A stretch of 64,000 nt of DNA from Mycobacterium colombiense CECT 3035 (GTDB taxonomy: Bacteria > Actinomycetota > Actinomycetes > Mycobacteriales > Mycobacteriaceae): positions 3,410,001 through 3,474,000 of the forward strand of contig NZ_CP020821.1 in the NCBI RefSeq assembly GCF_002105755.1, read 5' to 3'. Under the pieces are notes generated by a model. It did no database searches and was not told where the DNA came from. It saw nothing but the letters and a program-made list of their open reading frames with translations. Of this stretch, positions 1 through 9,647 are shown piece by piece. The translations under genes were made by a program, and so were the position numbers. Each line of letters begins with the position of its first letter. Position 1 is the first letter of the stretch.

Positions 1-8
1 GCGCGCGG

Positions 9-1676
9 CTAGGTGATGTCGTCTGCGGCACCGCGCCCCGCGGCGCGCCCGGAGAAGATGCACCCACCCAGAAAGGTGCCCTCTAGGGCCCGGTAGCCGT
101 GCACGCCACCGCCGCCGAACCCGGCCACCTCGCCGGCGGCGTACAGACCGCTCAGCGGCGTGCCGTCGGCCTTCAACACCCGTGAGGCAAGGTCGGTTTC
201 GATGCCGCCCAACGTCTTTCTGGTCAGGATGTGCAGCTTGACCGCGATCATCGGGCCCGCCTTCGGATCGGTCAGCCGGTGCGGCGCCACCACCCGGCCC
301 AGCCGGTCGCCCAGATAGTTGCGGGCCGCGCGGATCGCCGTGATCTGCCCGTCCTTGCTGAACTTGTTGGCCACCTCCCGATCCCGGGCGGTGACCTCGG
401 CTTCCACCGTCGCGTAGTCCAGCGGTTGCACGTCGGGCAGCTTGTTCATCGCGGTCACCAGCTCGCGCAGCGAGTTGGCACTGACGAAGTCCACCCCCCG
501 GTCGACGAACGCCTGCACCGGCCCCGGCGGGCCGGAGCGCGCCCGGTTCCGCAACAGCTCGCGGACGCTTTGGCCGGTCAGGTCGGGATTCTGCTCCTGG
601 CCGGACAGCGCGAATTCCTTCTCAATAATCTTGGCGTTCAACACAAACCACGTGTAGTCGAACCCGGATTTGGTGATGTACTCCAAGGTGCCCAGTGTGT
701 CGAAACCCGGGTAGAGCGGGACCGGCAACCGCCTGCCGCTCGCGTCCAGCCACAGCGACGACGGACCCGGAATGATCCGGATCCCGTGCAGCGGCCAGAT
801 CGGGTCGTAGTTGGTGATGCCCTCGGTGTAGTGCCACATCCGATCGGGGTTGATCACCCGCGCCCCGGCCCGCTGCGCGATGGCGATCATCCGGCCGTCG
901 ACGTGGGCCGGCACCCCGCTCAGCAGTTGCTCGGGGACACGGCCCATGCGCTTCGGCCAATTCTTGCGCACCAGTTCGTGATTGGCGCCGATGCCGCCGC
1001 TGGTCACGATCACCGCATCGGCGCGAAATTCGAACTGCCCCATCGATTTCCGAGATGACGCGACTCCCCTGGGCGTGGCCGAGGGTTCCAGCACGGTGCC
1101 CCGGACGCCGGTCACCGCCTCGCCCTCGACGATCAGCTCGTCGACCTGGTGGCGGTGCGCAAACCGCACCGACGAACGGTCCCGCAGTTGACGGGCGAAG
1201 ATCTCGACCAGCGCGGGGCCGGTACCCCACGTGATGTGGAAGCGGGGAACCGAATTGCCATGTCCCTGTGCGTCATAACCACCGCGCTCCGCCCAGCCCA
1301 CCAGCGGGAAGAGCTTGAGCCCCCGCGACTTCAGCCAGCTGCGTTTCTCCCCGGCGGCGAAATCGACGTAGGCGTGCGCCCATTGGCGTGGCCAGTAGTC
1401 CTCCGGACGGTCGAAGGCCGCCGTGCCGAGCCAGTCCTGCAACGCGAGTTCATGGCTGTCGCGGATACCCAACCGGCGCTGCTCGGGGCTGTCGACGAAG
1501 AACAGGCCGCCGAAGGACCAGAAGGCCTGCCCGCCCAGGTTGGCGCTGTTCTCCTGATCGACGATGAGTACCCGCAAGCCGCGATCCACCAGTTCGCAGG
1601 CGGCGACCAGGCCGGCCAGGCCCGCCCCGACGACGATGGCATCAGCGCCGAACCCCGCAACCGAAGAATCGCTCAT
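9..1676 (-). CDS. FAD-binding dehydrogenase (Rv0785-like)
   Basis: This is a 555-residue flavoprotein of the fumarate reductase/ketosteroid-dehydrogenase-like FAD family. An N-terminal dinucleotide fold (VVGAGLAGLVAA, residues about 11-22) is followed by an acidic strand end (VLIVDQE). The C-terminus carries the second FAD contact region, LYAAGEVAGFGGGGVHGY, and ends in a glycine-rich stretch as is usual for the family. The ATG at 1676 was chosen because the fold begins right after it; the open frame upstream codes only for Arg-rich sequence. The substrate cannot be read from the sequence; a steroid or other alicyclic ketone is possible. The next gene, 1724-2428, lies upstream on the same strand with a 47-nt gap, so co-transcription is plausible. 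Confidence 0.88.
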   Translation of the reverse strand: MSDSSVAGFGADAIVVGAGLAGLVAACELVDRGLRVLIVDQENSANLGGQAFWSFGGLFFVDSPEQRRLGIRDSHELALQDWLGTAAFDRPEDYWPRQWAHAYVDFAAGEKRSWLKSRGLKLFPLVGWAERGGYDAQGHGNSVPRFHITWGTGPALVEIFARQLRDRSSVRFAHRHQVDELIVEGEAVTGVRGTVLEPSATPRGVASSRKSMGQFEFRADAVIVTSGGIGANHELVRKNWPKRMGRVPEQLLSGVPAHVDGRMIAIAQRAGARVINPDRMWHYTEGITNYDPIWPLHGIRIIPGPSSLWLDASGRRLPVPLYPGFDTLGTLEYITKSGFDYTWFVLNAKIIEKEFALSGQEQNPDLTGQSVRELLRNRARSGPPGPVQAFVDRGVDFVSANSLRELVTAMNKLPDVQPLDYATVEAEVTARDREVANKFSKDGQITAIRAARNYLGDRLGRVVAPHRLTDPKAGPMIAVKLHILTRKTLGGIETDLASRVLKADGTPLSGLYAAGEVAGFGGGGVHGYRALEGTFLGGCIFSGRAAGRGAADDIT

Positions 1677-1723
1677 GTCGGACCAGGGTAGCGCCCTGGC
1701 GGGCAGGTCAGACAGGCGCTCGG

Positions 1724-2428
1724 TCAGGCGGCGTCGAGCACCGCTTTGGCCGGCTCCCAGCGATACACGGTGGGTGTGCAGGCATGCATCAAGGCCAGGT
1801 CGACCGCGTCCACCATGGCTTGTAGCGGCCCGGGCTTGCGGAGGTGACGGGCCGCAACGGCAACCCGCACGACGCCGCCGCGGCGAGCGATCCGCTCGGC
1901 GGACAGCACCACCATCCGGCACCACCACGGCTCGGTGAGGAAGCCTTCGCCGATGCCGAGGACGCGCGCGCGGACGGTGTTGTGCCGGACCAGGTCGGTG
2001 ATCCCGTGGAGATCGGCCAGCAACCGGAATCCGTTGTCCGGCAACGCCTTGACAACACCGGGTGACACCACCCAGCCGGGCGCCGCGAACAGCCGGGTAC
2101 GCAACCCGAGGTGCTCGAGCACCCGGTCGGCGGCCATCAACCGCAGATTTGCCTCGTGCGCCCGCAGGATCGCGAATTCGCCGCGGCGCTTCTTGGTGGC
2201 GGCGTCGTCGTAGCCGTGCAGCACGATGGCGTCACCGCCGGCGCGACGTGTGGTCAGCCATTCGACGGTTTGCGGGTCGTGGTCGAGCCGATAGTCGCCG
2301 GACAGGCGGGGAGCCACCAGCAATGACACCGGCACCTTGCGGGCATCCATTTTCGCGCAGAACGCCTCGACGTCGGGAAGGGTCCGTTCACCGATCCCCG
2401 AGACCGAGACGATCAATTTTCCAGACAC
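1724..2428 (-). CDS. Polysaccharide deacetylase-like protein (DUF2334, Rv0784-like)
   Basis: The protein has 234 residues and looks like the DUF2334 branch of the NodB/polysaccharide-deacetylase superfamily. It has an early LIVSVSGIGE strand, a D-rich region (DYRLDHDPQT), and a central LHGYDD motif resembling the metal-binding HGYDH pattern of this family. LFAAPGW follows further on. No signal peptide is visible, so it may act in the cytoplasm. It lies upstream of the FAD dehydrogenase on the same strand. The 156 nt between its start and the MFS gene at 2585 form a divergent promoter region in which I see no clear motif. The biochemical role is unknown. Confidence 0.75.
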   Translation of the reverse strand: MSGKLIVSVSGIGERTLPDVEAFCAKMDARKVPVSLLVAPRLSGDYRLDHDPQTVEWLTTRRAGGDAIVLHGYDDAATKKRRGEFAILRAHEANLRLMAADRVLEHLGLRTRLFAAPGWVVSPGVVKALPDNGFRLLADLHGITDLVRHNTVRARVLGIGEGFLTEPWWCRMVVLSAERIARRGGVVRVAVAARHLRKPGPLQAMVDAVDLALMHACTPTVYRWEPAKAVLDAA

Positions 2429-2584
2429 ACCAGCAGTTTGCCGATCCCAAGTGTCGGAATGGTGAAGGACACGCAGACAGCAGGCGTATATGCACTCGGC
2501 CCAGCGCGATAACCGATTTCGGCGGTCATCGGACCTGCACAGACCGTAACCGCCGCGCGCGTCAGCCGGGATGATCAGTTCGAT

Positions 2585-4204
2585 ATGCTAAGCAACGCCA
2601 TGGATGAGGCCTCGTACGCAGCGGCCAAAACGCCGCTGCCCCACGCCACTACCGGGCAGCCGGGCGTCGAGGAACGGGAATATCCCGACAAGCTCGATAC
2701 CGCGCTGTTGCGGATCTCCGGCGTGTGCATCCTGGCCACCGTCATGGCGATCCTGGACGTCACCGTCGTCAGCGTCGCGCAACGCACCTTCATCGACCAA
2801 TTCGCGTCCTCGCAGGCCGTCGTGGCCTGGACGATGACCGGCTACACACTGGCCCTGGCGACCGTGATCCCGATAACCGGGTGGGCGGCGGACCGGTTCG
2901 GCACCAAACGGCTCTTCATGGGCTCCGTGGTGGCGTTCATCTTGGGCTCGCTGCTGTGCGCTGTTGCCGCAAATATCCTGCAGCTCATCGTCTTTCGCGT
3001 GGTGCAGGGCGTCGGCGGTGGCATGCTGCTGCCGCTGGGGTTCATGATCCTGACCCGCGAAGCGGGTCCGCGACGGCTCGGGCGCCTGATGTCGATCCTG
3101 AGCATCCCGATGCTGCTCGCGCCGATCGGCGGGCCGATCCTGGGCGGCTGGCTGATCGACACCTCGAGTTGGCGGTGGATCTTTCTGATCAATGTGCCGA
3201 TCGGGTTTCTCACCATCGCGCTGGCAGCCATCATCTTCCCGCGGGATCACCCGGCGCGATCGGAGACCTTCGACGCCGTCGGCGTACTCCTGCTCTCGCC
3301 GGGACTGGCGATGTTCTTGTTCGCGGTGTCGTCCATCCCCGGCCGCGGCACCGTGGCCGACCGCCACGTGGCGGTACCGGCGGCGATCGGGCTTTCGCTG
3401 ATCGCGGGCTTCGTCGCGCACGCCTGGCGCCACGCCGACCACCCGCTGATCGACCTGCGGCTGTTCCGCAACCCGGTGCTCACGCACGCCAACGTGACGA
3501 TGCTGGTGTTCGCCGGCGCATTTTTCGGCGCCGGCCTGCTGCTCCCGAGCTATTTCCAGCAGGTGCTGCACCAGACGCCGATGCAGGCGGGCGTGCACAT
3601 GATCCCGCAGGGGCTGGGCGCCATGCTGACGATGCGCCTCACCGGACCGCTGGTGGACAGGCAGGGCCCCGGCAAGATCGTGCTGGTCGGGATCGCGCTG
3701 ATCACCGCCGGCCTGAGCGCCTTCGCCTACGGGGTGGCCACCCAGTCCCACTACCTGCCCCTCCTGCTGGTCGGGCTGGCGATCATGGGCCTGGGCATGG
3801 GCTGCACGATGATGCCGCTGTCGGTCGCCTCCGTGCAGGCGCTGGCGCCCCACCAGATCGCCCGCGGCACGACGCTGATGAGCGTCAGCCACCAGGTGGG
3901 CGGCTCGATGGGAACCGCGCTGATGTCGATGATCCTGACGAACCAGTTCAATCGGAGCCCCGACATCGTCGCAGCAAACAAGCTCGCCGCCCTGCATCAG
4001 AAGGCGGCGGCCGATGGAGTGCCGGTCGATCCGGCGGCGATACCCCGCCAGTCGCTCGACCCCGGATTTCTGAGCAATGTTGTGCACGATCTTTCGCACG
4101 CCTATACCGCGGTATTTGTGATTGCCGTCGTGCTGGTGGTGTGCACTTTCATTCCGGCATCGTTTTTGCCGAAAAAGCCCGCAAGCGAAACGGCCTGCGA
4201 ATAA
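2585..4204 (+). CDS. MFS drug-efflux transporter, DHA2/EmrB type (copy 1, Rv0783c-like)
   Basis: This 539-residue integral membrane protein has the hydrophobicity of a 14-helix DHA2 exporter. Family motifs are visible: WTMTGYTLALATVIPITGW in helices 1-2, the loop 2-3 motif ADRFGTKRLFMGS, and RVVQGVGGGMLLPLGF near helices 4-5 (motif C-like). It probably exports hydrophobic compounds by proton antiport. A second copy follows at 4345 after about 140 nt, in the same orientation. Start choice is uncertain: ATG 2585 and ATG 2600 are both possible. The bases around 2584-2602 are nearly the same as those in front of copy 2, and include TATGCT at 2584, which could instead be a -10 box for a start at 2600. 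Confidence 0.9.
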   Translation: MLSNAMDEASYAAAKTPLPHATTGQPGVEEREYPDKLDTALLRISGVCILATVMAILDVTVVSVAQRTFIDQFASSQAVVAWTMTGYTLALATVIPITGWAADRFGTKRLFMGSVVAFILGSLLCAVAANILQLIVFRVVQGVGGGMLLPLGFMILTREAGPRRLGRLMSILSIPMLLAPIGGPILGGWLIDTSSWRWIFLINVPIGFLTIALAAIIFPRDHPARSETFDAVGVLLLSPGLAMFLFAVSSIPGRGTVADRHVAVPAAIGLSLIAGFVAHAWRHADHPLIDLRLFRNPVLTHANVTMLVFAGAFFGAGLLLPSYFQQVLHQTPMQAGVHMIPQGLGAMLTMRLTGPLVDRQGPGKIVLVGIALITAGLSAFAYGVATQSHYLPLLLVGLAIMGLGMGCTMMPLSVASVQALAPHQIARGTTLMSVSHQVGGSMGTALMSMILTNQFNRSPDIVAANKLAALHQKAAADGVPVDPAAIPRQSLDPGFLSNVVHDLSHAYTAVFVIAVVLVVCTFIPASFLPKKPASETACE

Positions 4205-4344
4205 CATAATCGCCCGGTAACCGCGCGACCAGGCCGTTTGTCGGATTAGCGACTGCACAAGACGCAATCTGGGCGGCGCGAATTACACGCGTGCGAATAA
4301 GCCAATACGAGTAAAAACCCTTCTGCCGGGGCAACCCTGTGGAT

Positions 4345-5958
4345 ATGCTCAGCGGCGCCATGCAGAAGACCCGCTCCGCAGCTTTCAGCGTCCCGTTGCC
4401 CAGCGCTCCGGGATCGTCGCTGCACGCCGACGAATACCCCGACAAGCTGGACGCGGCGCTGTTCCGGATCGCCGGGGTGTGCGGGCTGGCGTGCATCATG
4501 GCGGTGCTGGACAGCACCGTGGTGGCCGTCGCGCAGCGCACCTTCATCGCGCAGTTCGGGTCCACCCAGGCCATCGTGTCGTGGACGATCGCCGGTTACA
4601 TGCTCGCGTTCGCCACCGTGATCCCGATCACCGGTTGGGCGGCGGACCGGTTCGGCACCAAGCGCCTCTTCATGGGGTCGGTGCTGATCTTCACGCTGGG
4701 ATCGCTGCTGTGCGCGGTCGCGCCGAACATCTTGCTGCTCATCCTGTTCCGGGTGATCCAGGGCGTCGGCGGCGGCATGCTGTTGCCGCTGAGCTTCGTG
4801 ATCCTGACGCGCGAGGCGGGACCGAAGCGGGTTGGCCGCCTGATGGCGGTGGGCGGAATCCCGATCCTGCTGGGCCCCATCGGCGGCCCCATCCTGGGTG
4901 GCTGGCTCATCGGCGCCTACGGCTGGAAGTGGATCTTCCTGGTCAACCTGCCGATCGGGCTGACGGCCTTCGCGCTCGCGGCCGTCATGTTCCCGAAGGA
5001 TCGTTCGGCCCCGTCGGAGGCGCTCGACATCACCGGCGCGCTGCTCCTGTCGCCGGGCGTGGCGATCTTCCTGTGCGGGGTGTGTTCCATCCCCGGGCGG
5101 CACACGATCGCCGACCGCTACGTGCTCGTTCCGGCCCTGCTCGGGCTGGTCCTGATCGCCGCGTTCATCCTGCACGCCTGGTATCGCACCGACCACCCCC
5201 TGATCGACCTGCGATTGTTCCGGAACCCGGTGGTCACCCAGGTCAACGTGACACTGCTGGTGTTCGGCGCCGCCTCTGTCGGCATTGGCCTGCTGGTGCC
5301 GAGTTTCTTCCAGATCGTCGGCCACGAGACGCCCATGCAGTCCGGTCTGCACATGCTGCCGATCGGGATCGGCGCGGTGCTGACCATGCCGCTCGGCGGG
5401 GCCTTCATGGACAAACGCGGGCCCGGCAACATCGTGCTGATCGGGCTGCCGCTCATGACGGTCGGGCTGGGTGTGTTCACCTACGGCGTGGCCAGGCAGG
5501 CCGCGTATTCACCGGTCTTGGTGACCGGGCTGGCCATCATGGGCCTGGGCATCGGGCTGACCACCACACCGCTGTCCGCGGCGCTCATGCAGGCACTCGC
5601 CCCGCATCAGGTTGCCCGCGGGACGACGCTGATCAGCGTGAACCAGCAGGTTGGTGGGTCGATCGGGGCCGCGCTCATGGCGGTGGTCCTGACCAACCAG
5701 TTCAATCGCAACGAGACCCTGATGGCGGCGAACGAGATGGGCGGCGTTCGCCCCGGCGCCGGTAAGCACGGCCTGCCCGCCGATCCGTCGGCCCTGCCGC
5801 GACAGCCGCTCGCCCCCGATCTGGCCAGCCACGTGTCACACCACCTGGCGCACGCGTATACCGCGGTGTTCGTGCTGGCCGTCGTGCTGGTGGCGTTCAC
5901 CATCATCCCGGCATCGTTCCTGCCGAAGAAGCCGCCGAGCCCGCCGGCCGGCGAATAG
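4345..5958 (+). CDS. MFS drug-efflux transporter, DHA2/EmrB type (copy 2)
   Basis: This 537-residue paralogue of the preceding exporter shares long runs with it, for example ADRFGTKRLFMGSV, QGVGGGMLLPL and NPV.T.VNVT, through the C-terminal TIIPASFLPKKP. It has the same 14-helix DHA2 architecture. ATG 4345 aligns with the start chosen for copy 1; GTG 4339 and ATG 4360 are alternatives. Differences cluster in the periplasmic loop between helices 13 and 14 (around 5730-5830), as expected if substrate range has diverged. The stop codon lies only 5 nt from the convergent ptrB stop, so there is almost no room for a terminator. It arose by tandem duplication. Confidence 0.9.
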   Translation: MLSGAMQKTRSAAFSVPLPSAPGSSLHADEYPDKLDAALFRIAGVCGLACIMAVLDSTVVAVAQRTFIAQFGSTQAIVSWTIAGYMLAFATVIPITGWAADRFGTKRLFMGSVLIFTLGSLLCAVAPNILLLILFRVIQGVGGGMLLPLSFVILTREAGPKRVGRLMAVGGIPILLGPIGGPILGGWLIGAYGWKWIFLVNLPIGLTAFALAAVMFPKDRSAPSEALDITGALLLSPGVAIFLCGVCSIPGRHTIADRYVLVPALLGLVLIAAFILHAWYRTDHPLIDLRLFRNPVVTQVNVTLLVFGAASVGIGLLVPSFFQIVGHETPMQSGLHMLPIGIGAVLTMPLGGAFMDKRGPGNIVLIGLPLMTVGLGVFTYGVARQAAYSPVLVTGLAIMGLGIGLTTTPLSAALMQALAPHQVARGTTLISVNQQVGGSIGAALMAVVLTNQFNRNETLMAANEMGGVRPGAGKHGLPADPSALPRQPLAPDLASHVSHHLAHAYTAVFVLAVVLVAFTIIPASFLPKKPPSPPAGE

Positions 5959-5963
5959 CGCGA

Positions 5964-8087
5964 TCACCGGTCGCGGTCGCCCCCGGCGGCCGCCAACAGC
6001 CACGCGTATTGGAAGGCGGCTTCCTCCCAGCCCTTGTAGCGGCCGCTGACCCCACCGTGCCCGGCGTTCATCTGGGTCTTCAACAGGACCTGACTGCCGT
6101 CGCCGTTGGCGTGGCGCAGCGCCGCGACCCACTTGGCCGGCTCGACGTAGTAGACCCTCGTGTCGTTCAGCGACGTCATGGCCAAGATCGCCGGATACCG
6201 CTTGGCCTCGACGTTCTCGTACGGCGAGTAGGACTTCATGTAGGCGTAGACGTCCTTGTCCGCCAAGGGATTTCCCCACTCGTCCCACTCGGTGACGGTG
6301 AGCGGCAGGGAGGGGTCCAAGATGGTGGTGAGCGGGTCGACGAACGGGACCTGCGCGAGAATGCCGGCGAAGAGTTCCGGCGCCAGGTTGGCCACCGCGC
6401 CCATCAGCAGTCCGCCGGCGCTGCCCCCCAGCGCCACCAGCTGTTGCGGCCGCGTCACGCCGGTATCCACCAAATGCCGTGCCACCGCGATGAAGTCGGT
6501 GAAGGTGTTCCGCTTCTCCAACAGCTTGCCGTGCTCGTACCACAGCCGGCCCATCTCGCCGCCGCCGCGCACGTGGGCGATGGCGAACACCATGCCGCGG
6601 TCCAGCAGCGACAGCCGGGCGATCGAGAAACTCGGATCGGTGCACAGCTCGTAGGCGCCGTAACCGTAAAGCAATGCGGGCGCCGGGAATTCGATGCCGG
6701 CGCGATGCACGATGGACACCGGGATCCGGGTGCCGTCGTCGGCGACCGCCCAGTCGCGCCGTTCCACATAGTCCTCGGGCCGGTAGTCGCCGAGGACGGG
6801 CTGCTCGCGCAGCAGGGTGCGTTCGCCGGTGGCGAGGTCGATGTCGTAGACCCGGGCCGGAACGACCAGCGATCCCGCCCGGATCCGCAGCTTGGGCGCC
6901 ACCCAGTTGGGGTTGCCGGCCGGGCCGGCGGTCATCAGCTCGGAGTCGAACGAAATCTCTTCGGGCTGCCCATATGTGCCGTCGGCGTTGATGGGCCACA
7001 GCTGCATCCGGGGCAGCGCCTCGCGCCGGTAGCTGACGACCAGGAGGTCGGCGAAAGCGTCCACCGCGTCGAGCCGGACGTCGTCGCGGTGCTCGATGAG
7101 CGTGCGCTGCTGTGCCGGATCGCTGACCGGCGCCTCGGTGAGGGTGAAGTTGACGGCGCCGTCGTTGTGCAGGATCAAGAACCGGTCCTGCCCGCCGATG
7201 ACCGCGTGCTCCACCGCATACTCGAAGCCCTCGCGGCGCGGCAGCACCACCGTGAACTGTGCCTGCGGGTCGGCGGCGTCGGCGTAGCGGTACTCGGAGG
7301 TGATCGAGGATCCCGAGGCGATGAAGACGTACGCCTGGCTGCGCGTGAGTCCCACGCCGAGCCAGTACTTTTCGTCGTCTTCGTGGTAGACCAGCTCGGC
7401 ATCTTCGCCGGAGCCCACCCGATACCGCCACACCTTGTCGGGGCGGTGCGCGTCGTCCAGGGTCAGGTAGTACACGGTGCGGTTGTCGGCGGCCCACGTC
7501 GCGCCCGCGCCGATATCGGCGATCTCGTCGGGGAACAACTCGCCGGTGCTTAAGTCCTTGAACCGCAACGTATAACGCTCGTCGCCGAGGGTGTCGACCG
7601 AGTACGCGAGCAGGTTTCCGTCCAGGCTCACCGTCGCGGCGCCCAGGGAGAAGAACTCGTGCCCCTGCGCCTCGGCATTGGAGTCGAGCAGGATCTGCTC
7701 GCCCGGGATCTCGGTGTTCTCGTCCAGGGTCGGCGGATCCCAGTCGTCGGGACCGCTTATCGGACAACGGCATTGGACGCGGTATTGCTTACCCTCGTAG
7801 GTGCGCGCGTAGTACCACCAGTCGCCCTGCCGGGTGGGCACCGAAAGATCCGTCTCCTTGGTGCGCGCCTTGATCTCGTCGAATATCTGCTGCCGCAGCG
7901 GTTCGAGGTGGGCGGTCATCTGATCGACGTAGGCGTTCTCCGCCTCGAGATAGGAGATGACTTCGGGGTTGGTCTTTTCGCGCAGCCACTCGTAGGGGTC
8001 GACGAAGACGTCGCCGTGGTGCTCGCGCCGAGTCTCCACCCGCTTGGCGACAGGCGGCACCGAGCCGTCCAGGTGCGTGTCGGTCAT
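5964..8087 (-). CDS. ptrB: Oligopeptidase B (protease II, S9A family), intact
   Basis: This 707-residue cytosolic serine peptidase has an N-terminal beta-propeller that filters substrates and a C-terminal alpha/beta-hydrolase domain. It cleaves short peptides after basic residues. The nucleophile is in [10 protein letters not shown] (Ser about 556); the other triad members fit SLNDTRV (Asp about 642) and NAGHGG (His about 677). VDPYEWLRE near residue 30 is typical of the family. As I recall, the Mtb H37Rv counterpart is split into ptrBa (Rv0781) and ptrBb (Rv0782); here the frame is continuous. The ATG overlaps the purC stop by 4 nt, so the two are co-transcribed. Confidence 0.93.
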   Translation of the reverse strand: MTDTHLDGSVPPVAKRVETRREHHGDVFVDPYEWLREKTNPEVISYLEAENAYVDQMTAHLEPLRQQIFDEIKARTKETDLSVPTRQGDWWYYARTYEGKQYRVQCRCPISGPDDWDPPTLDENTEIPGEQILLDSNAEAQGHEFFSLGAATVSLDGNLLAYSVDTLGDERYTLRFKDLSTGELFPDEIADIGAGATWAADNRTVYYLTLDDAHRPDKVWRYRVGSGEDAELVYHEDDEKYWLGVGLTRSQAYVFIASGSSITSEYRYADAADPQAQFTVVLPRREGFEYAVEHAVIGGQDRFLILHNDGAVNFTLTEAPVSDPAQQRTLIEHRDDVRLDAVDAFADLLVVSYRREALPRMQLWPINADGTYGQPEEISFDSELMTAGPAGNPNWVAPKLRIRAGSLVVPARVYDIDLATGERTLLREQPVLGDYRPEDYVERRDWAVADDGTRIPVSIVHRAGIEFPAPALLYGYGAYELCTDPSFSIARLSLLDRGMVFAIAHVRGGGEMGRLWYEHGKLLEKRNTFTDFIAVARHLVDTGVTRPQQLVALGGSAGGLLMGAVANLAPELFAGILAQVPFVDPLTTILDPSLPLTVTEWDEWGNPLADKDVYAYMKSYSPYENVEAKRYPAILAMTSLNDTRVYYVEPAKWVAALRHANGDGSQVLLKTQMNAGHGGVSGRYKGWEEAAFQYAWLLAAAGGDRDR

Positions 8088-8974
8088 GCGTTGGGGCCGA
8101 TCCAGTCGTTGAAGCTGCGGCCGGAAATGCGTTCGTACGCCTCGATATAGCGGTCGCGGGTGGCGTCGATGATGTGCTGCGGCAGGGGCGGCGGGGGTTG
8201 TGAGCCGTGGCGGTCCCAGCCGGACTCGGGCCCGGTCAGCCAGTTGCGGACGAACTGCTTGTCGAAGCTGTTCTGGACGACGCCGACCTGGTACTCGTCG
8301 GCCGGCCAGTACCGCGACGAATCCGGCGTGAAGATCTCGTCGGCGAGCAGCAGGTTGCCGTCGCGATCGGTGCCGAACTCGAATTTGGTGTCCGCGATGA
8401 TGATTCCTTTCCGGAGCGCGTGATCGGCGGCCTGCACATAGATTTGTAATGTGCGGTCACGCAATTGGTTGGCCCGCACGGCACCGACCATCTCGATGAC
8501 CCGGGCGAAGGGGATGTTCTCGTCGTGGTCGCCCAGCGCGGCTTTTGTCGCGGGGGTGAACAGCGGTTCGGCGAACCTGCTGGCTTCGACGAGCCCCGGT
8601 GGCAGCGTGATGCCGCAGACCGTTCCGGTCGCCTGGTAGTCCAGCAATCCCGACCCGGTCAGGTAGCCGCGTGCCACGCATTCGACCGGAACCATCTCCA
8701 GCTGGCGCACCACCAGCGCGCGGCCAAGCACCTCGTCGGGGATGCGTGGGTCGTCCGGGGGCCCGGCCAGATGGTTGGGCGCGTCGACGAGGCCGAAGAA
8801 GAAGACGCTCATCGCGGTGAGGATGCGGCCCTTGTCCGGGATGGTGCTGTCCAGGACGAAGTCATACGCCGAGATCCGGTCGGAGGCGACGAGCAGCAGG
8901 TGCTCGTCATCGACGCGGTACAGCTCGCGGACCTTGCCGCTGGCCAGATGCTGGTAGTCGGACAGTGCAGGCAT
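8084..8974 (-). CDS. purC: Phosphoribosylaminoimidazole-succinocarboxamide synthase
   Basis: SAICAR synthetase (296 residues) joins aspartate to CAIR with ATP in purine synthesis. It has the usual opening [10 protein letters not shown], the nucleotide-site region [18 protein letters not shown], and the later signature [11 protein letters not shown] (printed here as [12 protein letters not shown]). The length fits the actinobacterial enzyme. The start at 8974 is supported by a TAGGCT -10 box 6 nt upstream, pointing to a leaderless mRNA. It overlaps ptrB by 4 nt. purB and purD lie nearby on the same strand but in separate transcription units. Confidence 0.96.
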   Translation of the reverse strand: MPALSDYQHLASGKVRELYRVDDEHLLLVASDRISAYDFVLDSTIPDKGRILTAMSVFFFGLVDAPNHLAGPPDDPRIPDEVLGRALVVRQLEMVPVECVARGYLTGSGLLDYQATGTVCGITLPPGLVEASRFAEPLFTPATKAALGDHDENIPFARVIEMVGAVRANQLRDRTLQIYVQAADHALRKGIIIADTKFEFGTDRDGNLLLADEIFTPDSSRYWPADEYQVGVVQNSFDKQFVRNWLTGPESGWDRHGSQPPPPLPQHIIDATRDRYIEAYERISGRSFNDWIGPNA

Positions 8975-8980
8975 CCGGTC

Positions 8981-8986
8981 AGCCTA
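8981..8986 (-). promoter_or_regulatory. purC: -10 box of purC, leaderless type
   Basis: TAGGCT on the minus strand is followed by 6 nt and then the purC ATG. This TANNNT-N6-start layout is the mycobacterial leaderless arrangement and recurs eight more times in the window. Confidence 0.6.
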
Positions 8987-9026
8987 TCGGGCACCCGCAA
9001 ACGCGCTTTGTGCTGGGATCGGGGCT

Positions 9027-9647
9027 ATGACACTGCGGTTTCTGCCCTACTCCACCAGGCCCGGCCGGCTGGCCGTCCAGCTGTTCAGCGACCTTGCCGT
9101 CGTCGTCTGGACGGTGCTCTGGCTGCTCGTCGGGCTGGCCGTGTACGACGCCATCGCCACCATCGCCGACGCCGGCCGGCAGGTGGAGAGCGGCGCGAAG
9201 GGAATCGCGGGCAACCTCGAGTCCGCCGGCCACGGCGCCCAGCACATCCCGGTGGTGGGCGACACGGTCAGCAAGCCGCTCAACTCGGCCAGCCACGCCG
9301 CGTTGGACATCGCCGGCGCGGGCCACGACCTGGACAGCGCGGCGAGCTGGCTCGCGGTGCTGCTCGCGATGGCCGTCGTTGCGGTCCCGATCCTCATCGC
9401 GGTGATGCCGTGGTTCTTTCTGCGGCTGCGATTCTTTCGGCGCAAGCTCACGGTGACCACGCTGGCCGCGACGCCGGCCGGGGCGCAACTGCTGGCGCTG
9501 CGGGCGCTGACCAACCGCCCGCCCCGCAAGCTGATCGCCGTCAGCGCGGATCCGGTCGGCGGGTGGCGCCGTGAGGATCCGGCCACCATCGGGGCCCTGG
9601 TCGCGCTCGAACTACGGTCGGCCGGAATCGCGTTGCGCGGGGGCTAG
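9027..9647 (+). CDS. Conserved membrane protein (Rv0779c-like)
   Basis: The 206-residue protein has two strong membrane segments, about residues 20-42 (LAVVVWTVLWLLVGLAVYDA) and about 108-132 (SWLAVLLAMAVVAVPILIAV). Between them is a 60-residue extracytoplasmic loop rich in Gly, Ser, His and Ala. A basic cytoplasmic stretch (LRLRFFRRK) follows helix 2. It is divergent from purC and corresponds by position to Mtb Rv0779c. Function is unknown. Its last 36 nt overlap the 3' end of the convergent TDT gene at 9612. Confidence 0.8.
   Translation: MTLRFLPYSTRPGRLAVQLFSDLAVVVWTVLWLLVGLAVYDAIATIADAGRQVESGAKGIAGNLESAGHGAQHIPVVGDTVSKPLNSASHAALDIAGAGHDLDSAASWLAVLLAMAVVAVPILIAVMPWFFLRLRFFRRKLTVTTLAATPAGAQLLALRALTNRPPRKLIAVSADPVGGWRREDPATIGALVALELRSAGIALRGG

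Noticed and set aside
2588..4267. A 559-codon open frame antisense to the first MFS gene
   Set aside because: Low-complexity Arg/His/Gln/Asp composition, explained by the third-position bias of the real gene.
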